Assembly: GCA_047601745.1 (NCBI GenBank) | Contig: JASGIS010000001.1 | Span: forward strand, 6,138,001 to 6,202,000 | DNA: 64,000 nucleotides | DNA from: JAKPAM01 sp047601745 | Lineage (GTDB): Bacteria > Pseudomonadota > Gammaproteobacteria > Burkholderiales > Burkholderiaceae_E | Direction: 5' to 3' | Shown here: positions 9,600-18,157 of the stretch, piece after piece | Position numbering within the stretch: position 1 is the first letter of the stretch | How the letters are laid out: each line of letters starts with the position of its first letter | Translations under genes and position numbers: made by a program | The notes under the pieces: model-generated | Databases searched by the model: none | Seen by the model: only the letters and a program-made list of their open reading frames with translations | What the model was told of the DNA's origin: nothing

Positions 9600-11001
9600 T
9601 AACGGCGATGCGGCCTTCGCCGAGCAGGACCTCGAGCGACTGGCCGGCGTGCGTGGCCCTAGCGTCGCGCACGATCCGGCCCTGCTCGTCGCGAACGATC
9701 GCGTAGCCGCGCGCCAGCACGTCCTGCGGGCTGGCGAGCCTCAGGCGCTGGGCGAGCTGCTCGAGCCGTTGATCGAGCGCGTCCAGCCGCCGCGGACCGG
9801 CCTGCGCCAGGCGCCTGGCCGCCTGCCTCCAGCGCAGCGCGCGCTCGCGCGTATCGGGCGCGCGAAGCCGGGCCCGCAGCCCCTGCAGCCGGTGGTCGTG
9901 ATGGCGCAGCGACTGCCGCCACGCTCGGTCCAGCCGCACGGCGAGCGCATCCAGCCGGTCGGCGCGCTGCCGCCAGGCTGCCGACGGCGGCCGCAGCAGC
10001 CGCGCCGCCAGGTCCAGCCGCTGTTCGCGCTGCTGCTGCAGTCGCGCGGCGACACGCGCGAGCTGCCGGGTCAGCACGGCCAGACGATGCGCGAGCTCGC
10101 GCCGGTCCGGCGTCGCCGCGGCGGCCGCGGCGGTCGGCGTCGGCGCCCGCAGGTCGGCGACGAAATCGCAGATCGTGAAGTCGGTCTCGTGCCCGACGCC
10201 GCTGATCACCGGCATCGGCGCCGCCGCGATCGCCCGGGCCAGCGCCTCGTCGTTGAACGCCCACAGATCCTCGATCGATCCGCCGCCGCGAACGATCAGC
10301 AGCACGTCGCATTCGGCGCGCCTGCACGCCGCCTGCAGCGCGGCCCGCAGCCGGGCCGGCGCGTCGGCGCCCTGCACGAGCGACGGATAGACGATGACAT
10401 CACCGCTCGGCGCGCGGCGGCGCAGCGTGCTGAGCACGTCGTGCAACGCGGCGCCGCTCGGCGACGTGATCACGCCGATCGCGCGCGGCCAGGCCGGAAT
10501 CGGCCGCTTGCGGCCCGGATCGAACAAGCCCTCGCGCTGCAGCGCCTCCTTGATCTGCACGAACTGCTGGTACAGGTCGCCGGCGCCGGCCAGCCGCATC
10601 GACTCGACGCCGAGCTGGAACTCGCCGCGCGCTTCGTACAGGCCGGGCAGCGCGCTGACCTCGACGCGCACGCCTTCGCGTGGTGAAAAACGCACGTGCT
10701 GGGCCCGGCCGCGGAACATCACGGCCCGTACCTGGGCACCGGCATCCTTGAGCGTGAAGTACCAGTGGCCGCTGGCCGCCCGGGTGAAGTTGGAGATCTC
10801 GCCGCTGACCCGGACGACCGGCACCTGGCGTTCGAGCAGTCCCGCCACCAGCCGGTTCAACTGCGAAACCGTCAGGATTCGCCGGGCCGACACCTCGTCG
10901 ACCGGGGAAGATCCAGCAACGACGCGGGTTCCGGGCCTATCGCTGTCCACAAGCCCCCGCCCGGAACCGGTGCCGACGCCGATCCGGCGAGGCGCTAGCA
11001 T
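9589..11001 (-). CDS. xseA: Exodeoxyribonuclease VII large subunit
   Basis: 470 residues from the ATG at 11001, slightly longer than the E. coli protein. With XseB it degrades single-stranded DNA from both ends. An N-terminal OB-fold (about 42-130) begins ILTVSQLNRLVAGLLE and contains VRVSGEISNFTRAASGHWYFTLKD. The catalytic domain follows with IGVITSPSGAALHDVLSTLRRR, DVLLIVRGGGSIEDLWAFNDE and PVISGVGHETDFTICDFVADLRAPTPTAAA. A long Arg/Gln/Leu-rich coiled coil fills the C-terminal part, as usual. The first 35 residues are unconserved, so the true start may be further in. It is divergent from exbB. The stop codon lies in a tandem repeat. The xseB gene is far away at 45000. Confidence 0.93.
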   Translation of the reverse strand: MLAPRRIGVGTGSGRGLVDSDRPGTRVVAGSSPVDEVSARRILTVSQLNRLVAGLLERQVPVVRVSGEISNFTRAASGHWYFTLKDAGAQVRAVMFRGRAQHVRFSPREGVRVEVSALPGLYEARGEFQLGVESMRLAGAGDLYQQFVQIKEALQREGLFDPGRKRPIPAWPRAIGVITSPSGAALHDVLSTLRRRAPSGDVIVYPSLVQGADAPARLRAALQAACRRAECDVLLIVRGGGSIEDLWAFNDEALARAIAAAPMPVISGVGHETDFTICDFVADLRAPTPTAAAAAATPDRRELAHRLAVLTRQLARVAARLQQQREQRLDLAARLLRPPSAAWRQRADRLDALAVRLDRAWRQSLRHHDHRLQGLRARLRAPDTRERALRWRQAARRLAQAGPRRLDALDQRLEQLAQRLRLASPQDVLARGYAIVRDEQGRIVRDARATHAGQSLEVLLGEGRIAVTRR

Positions 11002-11375
11002 TTATGTTGCAATGCATTGATTTTTAACAAGAATATTGTTTCCAGACGTAAAATCGCGATGCCGCGGGCGGTTGCCGGACCTGGCGCGGCAGACGTTGTC
11101 CGCAGCTATGCACAGATTTATCCACAACCCCGGCCATCTGTTGCGAGGAAGCCAGACAATCGCCGAGTGTTGTTCGGCAGCTTGCTTGCAGATGTAAAAA
11201 ACCGCGAAAATCGAGCCCCTCCGACCGACCCGGCCCGCCTGGCGGCTCGGATATTGTGTCAGACCCGCCGCCGCATCGCTCCGGCGGCCCACGGCCCTCG
11301 CGCCACCCGCCATCGCTGGTCCGAATCCGTGCATCGAGAAGCGTCGCGCGCCATCCCCCTTCCAGGAGTGCTCCC
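11002..11375. other. Intergenic region between divergent xseA and exbB
   Basis: 374 bases without a gene. The part next to xseA (11005-11050) is AT-rich for this genome (gatttttaacaagaatattg) and probably holds the xseA promoter. The middle contains a perfect DnaA-box nonamer. The exbB side is GC-rich with a Shine-Dalgarno, aggag, at 11364-11368. Confidence 0.6.
11118..11126 (+). promoter_or_regulatory. Isolated DnaA-box-like nonamer
   Basis: The sequence ttatccaca matches the DnaA consensus TTATNCACA exactly. It is a single perfect copy with no cluster of boxes nearby, so it may be chance or a regulatory box, not an origin. Confidence 0.3.
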
Positions 11376-11981
11376 TTGTTTTCGTTGATCGCGGCGGCCG
11401 GTTGGCCGATCTGGTTTCTGATCCTGGCTTCGATCCTCGCCGTCGCCCTGATCGTCGAGCGCTACCTGTCGCTGAAGCGCACGAAGATCCTGCCTCCGCG
11501 CCTGCTCGACGAGGTGCTGTCGCTGCGGCAGTCCGAGCAGATCTCGCCGGAGATGCTGCAGCGCCTCGAACGCAATTCGCCGCTCGGTCGCGTGCTGGCC
11601 ACCGGCCTGCGCTACGAGCGGGCGCCGCGCGCGGTGATGAAGGAGTCGATGGAGGAAGCCGGCCGCTCGGTCGCGCACGAGCTCGAGAAATACGTCGGCG
11701 CGATCGGCACGATCGCGTCGATCGCGCCGCTGATGGGCCTGTTCGGCACCGTGATCGGCATGATCGAGATCTTCGGCGCGCAGGCCCCTTCGGGCACCAA
11801 TCCGCAGCAATTGGCGCACGGCATCTCGGTCGCGCTGTACAACACCGCGTTCGGCCTGGTCATCGCGATTCCGGCGATGATCGCGTATCGCGTCTATCGC
11901 GCCCGCGTCGACGACTTCCTGGTCGAGATGGAACAGCAGTCGCTGCGCCTGATCGATTCGCTGGGCGGAGGCCGGCCATGA
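11376..11981 (+). CDS. exbB: MotA/TolQ/ExbB proton channel family protein (ExbB-like)
   Basis: 201 residues from a TTG start at 11376, eight bases after an aggag Shine-Dalgarno. The reading frame opens earlier at 11256, but only with Pro/Arg-rich residues, and homologues of this cluster start with the same FS(L/I)I-AAGWPIW segment. Three membrane segments are visible (about 5-25, 110-135 and 155-178), with GTIASIAPLMGLFGTVIGMIEIF and ISVALYNTAFGLVIAIPAMIAY as the family signatures. With ExbD it forms an inner-membrane energiser using the proton gradient. No tonB is in the window. The gene overlaps exbD by four bases. Confidence 0.88.
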   Translation: MFSLIAAAGWPIWFLILASILAVALIVERYLSLKRTKILPPRLLDEVLSLRQSEQISPEMLQRLERNSPLGRVLATGLRYERAPRAVMKESMEEAGRSVAHELEKYVGAIGTIASIAPLMGLFGTVIGMIEIFGAQAPSGTNPQQLAHGISVALYNTAFGLVIAIPAMIAYRVYRARVDDFLVEMEQQSLRLIDSLGGGRP

Positions 11982-12403
11982 ACTTCCGGCGGGCGATCCG
12001 ACGCGACGAGCCGGAAATCAACTTCATCCCGCTGATCGACCTGCTGCTGGTCATCCTGATCTTCCTGATGGTCAGCACCACGTATTCGAAGTTCACCGAA
12101 CTCGAAGTCAATCTGCCGAGCGGCGGCGCCGACAAGCCTTCGCAGCCGCCGGCGGAGGTCGTCGTCGCCATCGGCACCGACGGCCGCTACCTGATCGACG
12201 GAGCGCCGGCGCCGTACGGCACGCCCGACGCGTTCGCGCAGCGGCTGTCGCAGCAGGCTCGCACGCTGCAGGATCCGGTGCTGGTCATCTACGCGGATGC
12301 CGGCGCGACCCATCAGGCGGTCGTCAACGTCCTCGAAGCCGCCCGGCTGGCCGGCCTGCCGAAGGTGAGCTTCGCCGCGCAAAGCGCCGGCGACGGCAAG
12401 TAG
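11978..12403 (+). CDS. exbD: Biopolymer transport protein ExbD
   Basis: 141 residues, beginning with an ATG that overlaps the exbB stop (ATGA), so the two are translationally coupled. One N-terminal membrane segment contains the essential aspartate in INFIPLIDLLLVILIFLMV, followed by a periplasmic domain ending VSFAAQS. ExbD proteins of this size (about 140 residues) sit at the head of the lpxK-kdsB-adk cluster in many betaproteobacteria. lpxK starts six bases after its stop. Confidence 0.9.
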   Translation: MNFRRAIRRDEPEINFIPLIDLLLVILIFLMVSTTYSKFTELEVNLPSGGADKPSQPPAEVVVAIGTDGRYLIDGAPAPYGTPDAFAQRLSQQARTLQDPVLVIYADAGATHQAVVNVLEAARLAGLPKVSFAAQSAGDGK

Positions 12404-12409
12404 CCCGCC

Positions 12410-13537
12410 GTGCCCGCGCCGATGGCGGCACCCGTGGTACCCCGGGCCGAACGCCTGCGGCATCGGATCGAACGGCGTCTGCTGGCGCTGTGGTTCTCGG
12501 CGACGCCGTCGGCCGCCGACCGCCGGCTGGCCGCGCTGCTCGCACCGCTGAGCTGGCTGGCCGCGCGCATCGCGCTGCGCCGCCGCGCCACGCGCCTGCA
12601 ACGCGATCCGCAAGGCCGTCCGGCCGTCGTCATCGTCGGCAACCTGCTGGTCGGCGGTACCGGCAAGACGCCGGCGGTGGCGGCGATCGCTCGCGGCCTG
12701 GCCGATCGCGGGCTGCGCGTCGGCGTGCTGGCCGGCGGCTATCGCGCGCGCGACGCGGGCCCGCACCGGGTCGGGCCGGACAGCGATCCGCAGCAGATCG
12801 GCGACGAACCGGTGCTGCTCGCGCGTCTGACCGGCCTGCCGGTGGCCAGCGGCCGCGACCGGCGGGCGGCGCTGGCCAGCCTGAACGCCTGGCATCCGGG
12901 GCTCGACGTCGTGATCTCCGACGATGGCCTGCAGCACTTCGGGCTGCCGCGGCGGCTGCAGCTCGCGGTATTCGATCGGCGCGGCGCCGGCAACGGCCGG
13001 ATGCTGCCGGCCGGCCCGCTGCGCGAACCCCTGTCGACGGCCGCGCAGCTCGACGCGCTGCTGCTCAACGGTACCGACCATCCGCCGGTCGAGCACCCGG
13101 CGGTCTTCCCGTTCCGCGTGATGCCGACGGTGCTGCGGCGGATCGGCCCCGACCGCGATGCCGACTGTGAAGCCGACTACCTGCCGCTGGCCGCGTTCCG
13201 GCAGCGCTACGCCGGCCGGCGCATCGTCGCGCTGGCCGGCATCGCCGACCCGGCCCGGTTCTTCGGCGTGCTGGACGCGGCGGGCATCGTGTTCCGGCCG
13301 GTCCCGCTGCCCGACCATGCCCGCCTCGATCGGGCCTGGCTCGCGTCGATGGCGGCGGACGGCGACGGCACCCTATTCGTGATGACCGACAAAGACGCCG
13401 TAAAATTGACCGGGCTCGACGGCTTGCCGCCGTGCTGGACCCTCGAGGTGGCCGCCCATTTCGATCGGGATTTCTTCGGCTGGCTGACCGCGCGCCTGCC
13501 CGCCCCCGCGGCGCGGCGGCCGCTTCTTCAGGACTGA
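12410..13537 (+). CDS. lpxK: Tetraacyldisaccharide 4'-kinase
   Basis: 375 residues. It phosphorylates the 4' position of the tetraacyldisaccharide to make lipid IVA, the sixth step of lipid A synthesis at the inner membrane. The start is a GTG at 12410; an ATG at 12422 is an alternative. The N-terminal membrane-associated helix contains LLAPLSWLAARIALRRR. The P-loop GNLLVGGTGKTPAV is at about 78-91, and DVVISDDGLQHFGLPR and FFMTDKDAVKL-type (here LFVMTDKDAVKL) motifs follow. It lies in a tight run exbB-exbD-lpxK-Trm112-kdsB, with gaps of six and four bases on either side. Confidence 0.92.
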   Translation: MPAPMAAPVVPRAERLRHRIERRLLALWFSATPSAADRRLAALLAPLSWLAARIALRRRATRLQRDPQGRPAVVIVGNLLVGGTGKTPAVAAIARGLADRGLRVGVLAGGYRARDAGPHRVGPDSDPQQIGDEPVLLARLTGLPVASGRDRRAALASLNAWHPGLDVVISDDGLQHFGLPRRLQLAVFDRRGAGNGRMLPAGPLREPLSTAAQLDALLLNGTDHPPVEHPAVFPFRVMPTVLRRIGPDRDADCEADYLPLAAFRQRYAGRRIVALAGIADPARFFGVLDAAGIVFRPVPLPDHARLDRAWLASMAADGDGTLFVMTDKDAVKLTGLDGLPPCWTLEVAAHFDRDFFGWLTARLPAPAARRPLLQD

Positions 13538-13541
13538 CACG

Positions 13542-13718
13542 TTGGACAATCGCCTTTTCGACATCCTGGTCTGCCCGATCTGCAAGGGGCCGTTGACCCA
13601 TCTGCGCGCGCAGGGCGAACTGATCTGTCCGCGCGACAAGCTCGCTTTTCCGGTGCGCGACGGCATTCCGGTCATGATCGAGGCCGAAGCCCGCAAGATC
13701 GAAGACGCTGACGCGTGA
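13542..13718 (+). CDS. Trm112 family small zinc-ribbon-like protein
   Basis: A 58-residue gene with a TTG start at 13542, four bases after the lpxK stop. The protein reads MDNRLFDILVCPICKGPLTH, then ELICPRDKLAFPVRDGIPVM. It has the full length and order of the Trm112/YcaR family that sits between lpxK and kdsB in many proteobacteria. Two cysteines of the CPxC knuckle are present and a third lies in LICPRD; the fourth zinc position is Asp, which is common in bacterial members. The stop (TGA, 13716-13718) overlaps the GTG of kdsB. Confidence 0.85.
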   Translation: MDNRLFDILVCPICKGPLTHLRAQGELICPRDKLAFPVRDGIPVMIEAEARKIEDADA

Positions 13719-14635
13719 TCGCTGCGATGACGCCCGCTCCTTCCTCGCCGCGGCCGGCCGGCCAGGACGCTAGCCAGAACGCCAGCCAGGGCGCCGACGA
13801 GCCCGGAGGCGCCCGGTCGGCCCCTCCGCGTTTCGTCGCGTTGATTCCGGCGCGGCTGGCGTCGACGCGCCTGCCCGACAAGCCGCTGGCCGACATCGGC
13901 GGCCAACCGATGGTGGTGCGCGTGGTCGAGCGGGCGATCCGCTCGGGCGCCGCGCTCGTCGCGGTCGCGACCGATTCGCAGGCCGTGCTCCGCGCGGTCG
14001 AGGCCGCCGGCCATCGCGCAGTGCTGACGCGCGACACGCACCCGTCCGGCACCGACCGGCTGGCCGAAGCCTGCTCGCTGCTGGGACTGGGCGACGACGA
14101 GATCGTCGTCAACGTGCAGGGCGACGAGCCGCTGATCGACCCGGCGTCGATCAGCGCCGTCGCCGCCGAACTGGCCCGCTGCGACGACTGCGCGATCGCG
14201 ACGGCCGCCCATCCGATCGGCGACGCGGCCGACTATCGCAACCCCAATGTCGTCAAGGTCGTCGTCGATGCCCGGGGACGCGCATTGTATTTTTCGCGGG
14301 CCCCGATCCCTTATGATCGCGATGGCGGCTCGGCGCGCGCCGACACGACGACGCACGCACGCGTCGACGACCGGCTGCGCGATGCCGGACTGCCGCTGCG
14401 CCACGTCGGGCTGTACGCCTACCGGGCATCGTTCCTGCGCGCCTATCCGGCGCTGGACGCCTCACCGTTGGAGACCATCGAGATGCTCGAACAACTGCGC
14501 GCGATGTGGCATGGATACCGGATCGCCGTGTACCGTATCGAGCGGCCGATGCCGGCCGGCGTCGACACGCCCGAGGATCTCGAGCGCGTCCGGGCGGCGT
14601 TCCGCGCGGGAGCCGCCGCATCGTCCGCACGCTGA
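13715..14635 (+). CDS. kdsB: 3-deoxy-manno-octulosonate cytidylyltransferase
   Basis: It activates KDO as CMP-KDO for attachment to lipid A. From the GTG at 13715, overlapping the stop of the Trm112 gene (GTGA), the product is 306 residues; an ATG at 13727 is a second option. The first 38 residues are Pro/Gln/Ala-rich and extend beyond the usual 250-residue family length. The conserved part begins FVALIPARLASTRLPDKPL and continues with THPSGTDRLAEA, VNVQGDEPLID and PIPYDRD, and it ends with PAGVDTPEDLERVR. The position in the lipid A cluster agrees with the assignment. Confidence 0.93.
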   Translation: MIAAMTPAPSSPRPAGQDASQNASQGADEPGGARSAPPRFVALIPARLASTRLPDKPLADIGGQPMVVRVVERAIRSGAALVAVATDSQAVLRAVEAAGHRAVLTRDTHPSGTDRLAEACSLLGLGDDEIVVNVQGDEPLIDPASISAVAAELARCDDCAIATAAHPIGDAADYRNPNVVKVVVDARGRALYFSRAPIPYDRDGGSARADTTTHARVDDRLRDAGLPLRHVGLYAYRASFLRAYPALDASPLETIEMLEQLRAMWHGYRIAVYRIERPMPAGVDTPEDLERVRAAFRAGAAASSAR

Positions 14636-14724
14636 CCGGCACGGATTCGAAGACACTCGCCGGACGGTCACGACCCCGGCGAACCCAGCGCCCGGCGCGA
14701 CGCATCCGGCCCATGGCCGCGCGA

Positions 14725-14753
14725 TTGACCGGGCAACATCCGACAAGTTACCT
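14725..14753 (+). promoter_or_regulatory. Possible sigma70 promoter of adk
   Basis: TTGACC (14725-14730), a 17-base spacer and TTACCT (14748-14753) lie 28 bases before the adk start codon. The -35 box is good and the -10 box is weak. Confidence 0.4.
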
Positions 14754-14781
14754 TTCTGATTCAATACGGGGGATCGAGTAG

Positions 14782-15435
14782 ATGCGACTGATACTGTTGG
14801 GCGCGCCCGGCGCGGGCAAAGGCACCCAGGCCGCGATGATCAAGGAACGCTACGGCATTCCCCAGATCTCGACCGGCGACATGCTGCGTGCGGCCGTCAA
14901 GGCGGGCACACCACTGGGCCAGACGGCCAAGCAGGTGATGGAAAGCGGCGGACTGGTCTCCGACGACCTGATCATCAACCTGGTCAAGGACCGCCTGAAA
15001 CAGGACGACTGCAAGGCCGGCTACCTGTTCGACGGCTTCCCGCGCACGATCCCGCAGGCCGAGGCGATGCGGACCGCCAACGTCGGCCTGGACTTCGTTC
15101 TCGAGATCGACGTGCCCGACAGCGAGATCATCGACCGCCTGAGCGGACGCCGCGTGCATCCGGGCAGCGGCCGCGTCTACCACGTCAAGTACAACCCGCC
15201 GAAGGTCGAGGGCAAGGACGACGTCACCGGCGAGGACCTGATCCTGCGCGACGACGACCGCGAAGAGACCGTCCGCAAACGGCTGACGATCTACCACGAT
15301 CAGACCAAGCAGTTGGTCGACTACTACGGCGAACAGGCCAGGAACAACATGCCCGGCGCGCCCAAGTACCGCAAGATCGCCGGCGTCGGCACCGTCGAGC
15401 AGATCTCGGCGCGCGTGATCGACGCGCTGCGCTGA
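14782..15435 (+). CDS. adk: Adenylate kinase
   Basis: 217 residues, the long-LID bacterial form. It interconverts AMP and ATP with two ADP in the cytoplasm. The P-loop GAPGAGKGTQA is at 7-17; ISTGDMLR, then DGFPRTIPQAEAM for AMP binding, RLSGRRVHPGSGRVYH opening the LID, and DDREETVRKRL follow. LID zinc cysteines are absent, as in other Gram-negative enzymes. A purine-rich stretch (cgggggatcgag) precedes the ATG at 14782. It closes the lipid A/KDO gene cluster, separated from kdsB by 146 bases with its own possible promoter. Confidence 0.95.
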   Translation: MRLILLGAPGAGKGTQAAMIKERYGIPQISTGDMLRAAVKAGTPLGQTAKQVMESGGLVSDDLIINLVKDRLKQDDCKAGYLFDGFPRTIPQAEAMRTANVGLDFVLEIDVPDSEIIDRLSGRRVHPGSGRVYHVKYNPPKVEGKDDVTGEDLILRDDDREETVRKRLTIYHDQTKQLVDYYGEQARNNMPGAPKYRKIAGVGTVEQISARVIDALR

Positions 15436-15642
15436 GCCGATGACGCGCCTCTCCCTCCCCGCCTCGCGACCGGCGCGCTGACGCCGGCCCGCCGCACCGC
15501 CCCACCGGAGACGAACCACCGCCACCACCGCGTTGCTCCCCGATGTCATGGCAGCGAATCCGGAGCCGATAACCGGATCCTGCCGCGAATTCTCCCCGGT
15601 CACTCGCACTGAAGAATTCCATCCACGAAGGAGGTAGACCCT

Positions 15643-18108
15643 ATGTTGTCCGGTGTCTCGTCGACGGCTGTCTGGCTGGCGCTTGTGTGCGGCATCATCG
15701 CCGTGATCTACGGGTTCGTATCCAGTCGCTGGATCCTGGGGCTCGATGCCGGCAATGCCCGGATGCAGGAGATCGCGGCGGCGATCCAGCAGGGCGCCAA
15801 GGCCTACCTGGCCCGCCAGTACACGACGATCGCCATCGTGGGCGTCATCCTCCTGATCATCATCGGCCTGGTCGGCGGACTGGGGTGGACGACCGCAGCC
15901 GGCTTCGCCGCCGGCGCGATCCTGTCCGGCGTGTGCGGCTTCATCGGCATGAACGTATCGGTGCGCGCGAACGTGCGCACCGCGCAGGCGGCCACGCGCG
16001 GGCTCAACGAGGCACTGGCCGTCGCGTTCCGCGGCGGCGCGATCACCGGCATGCTGGTCGTCGGCCTGGGCCTGCTCGGCGTCGCGGCGTTCTTCCTGTA
16101 CCTGTGCTCGCGGCCCGGCACCTCGCTGAGCGCGACGCTGCACCCGCTGATCGGCTTCGCGTTCGGCTCGTCGCTGATCTCGATCTTCGCGCGGCTGGGC
16201 GGCGGCATCTTCACGAAGGGCGCCGACGTCGGCGCCGACCTGGTCGGCAAGGTCGAGGCCGGGATCCCCGAGGACGATCCGCGCAACCCTGCGGTGATCG
16301 CCGACAACGTCGGCGACAACGTCGGCGACTGTGCCGGCATGGCGGCCGACCTGTTCGAGACCTACGCGGTGACGCTGATCGCGACGATGCTGCTCGGCGC
16401 GCTGGTCGTCACGCCGGCCGCCACGCAGGCGGCCGCGTATCCGCTCGCGCTCGGCGCGTTCGCGATCATCGCGTCGATCATCGGCGCGATGTTCGTCAAG
16501 GCCTCGCCCGGCGGCAAGATCATGAACGCGCTGTACAGGGGCCTGACCGTGTCGGGCGTGCTCGCGCTGATCGCGTTCTATCCGATCACGAGCTGGGTGT
16601 TCAGCGATGCCGACCTGGCCGCCGTCGGCCTGTCGGTCGGCAAGATCTACGGCGCCTCGGTCGTCGGGCTCGTGCTGACGGCCGCGCTCGTCTGGATCAC
16701 CGAGTACTACACCGGCACCGAGTACAAGCCGGTGCGCTACGTCGCCGCCGCGTCCGAGACCGGTCACGGCACCAACATCATCGCCGGCCTGGCCGTGTCG
16801 ATGAAGTCGACGGCCTGGCCGGTGCTGATGGTGTGCATCGCGATCCTGGTGTCGTACGAGATCGGCGGCCTGTACGCGATCGCCGTCGCCGCCACGTCGA
16901 TGCTGTCGATGGCCGGCATCATCGTCGCGCTCGACGCTTACGGTCCGATCACCGACAACGCCGGCGGCATCGCCGAGATGTCCGAAATGCCCGAAGCGGT
17001 GCGCAACATCACCGACCCGCTCGATGCGGTCGGCAACACGACCAAGGCCGTCACCAAGGGCTACGCGATCGGCTCGGCCGGCCTGGCGGCGCTGGTGCTG
17101 TTCGCCGACTACACGCACGCGCTCGAAAGCGCCGGCAAGCTCGTCAGCTTCGACCTGTCGAACCCGAACGTCATCGTCGGCCTGTTCATCGGCGGCCTGA
17201 TCCCGTTCCTGTTCGGCGCGATGGCGATGGAGGCCGTCGGCCGCGCCGCCGGCTCGGTCGTCGTCGAGGTGCGGCGCCAGTTCCGCGAGATCAAGGGCAT
17301 CATGGAAGGCACCGGCAAGCCCGAGTACGGCCGCGCGGTCGACATGCTGACCAGCGCCGCGATCAAGGAGATGATGATCCCGTCGCTGCTGCCGGTCATC
17401 GTGCCGATCCTGGTCGGCCTGATCCTCGGCCCGGCCGCGCTCGGCGGCCTGCTGATGGGCACGATCGTCACCGGCCTGTTCGTCGCGATCTCGATGTGCA
17501 CCGGCGGCGGCGCCTGGGACAACGCCAAAAAGTACATCGAGGAAGGCCATCACGGCGGCAAGGGCAGCGAGGCGCACAAGGCGGCCGTGACCGGCGACAC
17601 GGTCGGCGATCCGTACAAGGACACCGCCGGCCCGGCCGTCAACCCGCTGATCAAGATCATCAACATCGTCGCGCTGCTGCTCGTGCCGGTGCTCGGCACC
17701 GGCCTGTTCGGCGTCGACCCGGTCTCGCACCGCACGGCCGCGGCACCGGTGACCGGGGCGGTCACGGCGGCGCCGGCCGCCGCGTCGGCGGCCCTGCCCG
17801 AAACGGCCGTGCTGTACTTCGGGTTGGCGTCGAGCGAGCTGCCGGCCGACGCGAGTTCGCGCGTCGACGCGTTGATCGCCTACGCGCGCCAACACGCCGA
17901 CGCCCGGATCGACGTGTCGGGCTTCCACGACGCCAGCGGCGATCCGACGCGCAACGCCGAACTGGCCAAGGAGCGCGCGCTCGCGGTCCGACAATTGCTG
18001 ATCTCCGCGGGCCTGCCGGACAGCCAGATCGTGTTGAACAAGCCGGTCGAGACGACCGGCGGCGGAGACGAACGCCAGGCGCGCCGCGTCGAAGTCAAGG
18101 TGCAATGA
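15643..18108 (+). CDS. hppA: Membrane-bound proton-translocating pyrophosphatase with C-terminal OmpA-like domain
   Basis: 821 residues, about 110 longer than usual. A perfect Shine-Dalgarno, aaggaggt (15628-15635), lies seven bases before the ATG. The first 690 residues are a complete H+-PPase with 15-16 membrane segments: the substrate loop includes GADLVGKVEAGIPEDDPRNP and DNVGDNVGDCAGMAADLFE, and the C-terminal loop includes GGAWDNAKKYIEEG and HKAAVTGDTVGDPYKDTAGP. GNTTKAVTKG carries Lys where potassium-dependent enzymes have Ala, so it should be the K+-independent proton pump. Residues about 717-821, after an Ala/Pro linker, look like an OmpA domain: SGFHDASGD, RNAELAKERALAVRQLL and a final ARRVEVKV. 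The C-terminus of these pumps faces away from the cytoplasm, so the domain could contact peptidoglycan. Confidence 0.92.
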   Translation: MLSGVSSTAVWLALVCGIIAVIYGFVSSRWILGLDAGNARMQEIAAAIQQGAKAYLARQYTTIAIVGVILLIIIGLVGGLGWTTAAGFAAGAILSGVCGFIGMNVSVRANVRTAQAATRGLNEALAVAFRGGAITGMLVVGLGLLGVAAFFLYLCSRPGTSLSATLHPLIGFAFGSSLISIFARLGGGIFTKGADVGADLVGKVEAGIPEDDPRNPAVIADNVGDNVGDCAGMAADLFETYAVTLIATMLLGALVVTPAATQAAAYPLALGAFAIIASIIGAMFVKASPGGKIMNALYRGLTVSGVLALIAFYPITSWVFSDADLAAVGLSVGKIYGASVVGLVLTAALVWITEYYTGTEYKPVRYVAAASETGHGTNIIAGLAVSMKSTAWPVLMVCIAILVSYEIGGLYAIAVAATSMLSMAGIIVALDAYGPITDNAGGIAEMSEMPEAVRNITDPLDAVGNTTKAVTKGYAIGSAGLAALVLFADYTHALESAGKLVSFDLSNPNVIVGLFIGGLIPFLFGAMAMEAVGRAAGSVVVEVRRQFREIKGIMEGTGKPEYGRAVDMLTSAAIKEMMIPSLLPVIVPILVGLILGPAALGGLLMGTIVTGLFVAISMCTGGGAWDNAKKYIEEGHHGGKGSEAHKAAVTGDTVGDPYKDTAGPAVNPLIKIINIVALLLVPVLGTGLFGVDPVSHRTAAAPVTGAVTAAPAAASAALPETAVLYFGLASSELPADASSRVDALIAYARQHADARIDVSGFHDASGDPTRNAELAKERALAVRQLLISAGLPDSQIVLNKPVETTGGGDERQARRVEVKVQ

Positions 18109-18157
18109 CAATCAGGCGCGCGTGCGCGCCACCGATGCCGAACGAAGGAGACCATCG

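Noticed and set aside
11100..11130. Replication origin
   Set aside because: Only one perfect DnaA box is present, with no box cluster and no dnaA or dnaN nearby.
14636..14724. Small gene or RNA between kdsB and adk
   Set aside because: The frames are Arg/Pro-rich without a ribosome site, and no stable RNA fold is evident; a promoter fits the space better.
14761..18111. Open frame of 1116 codons on the minus strand over adk and hppA
   Set aside because: Its composition (Arg, Asp, Gly, His, Val) is that of a reverse shadow of the membrane-protein gene hppA; no motif and no ribosome site.
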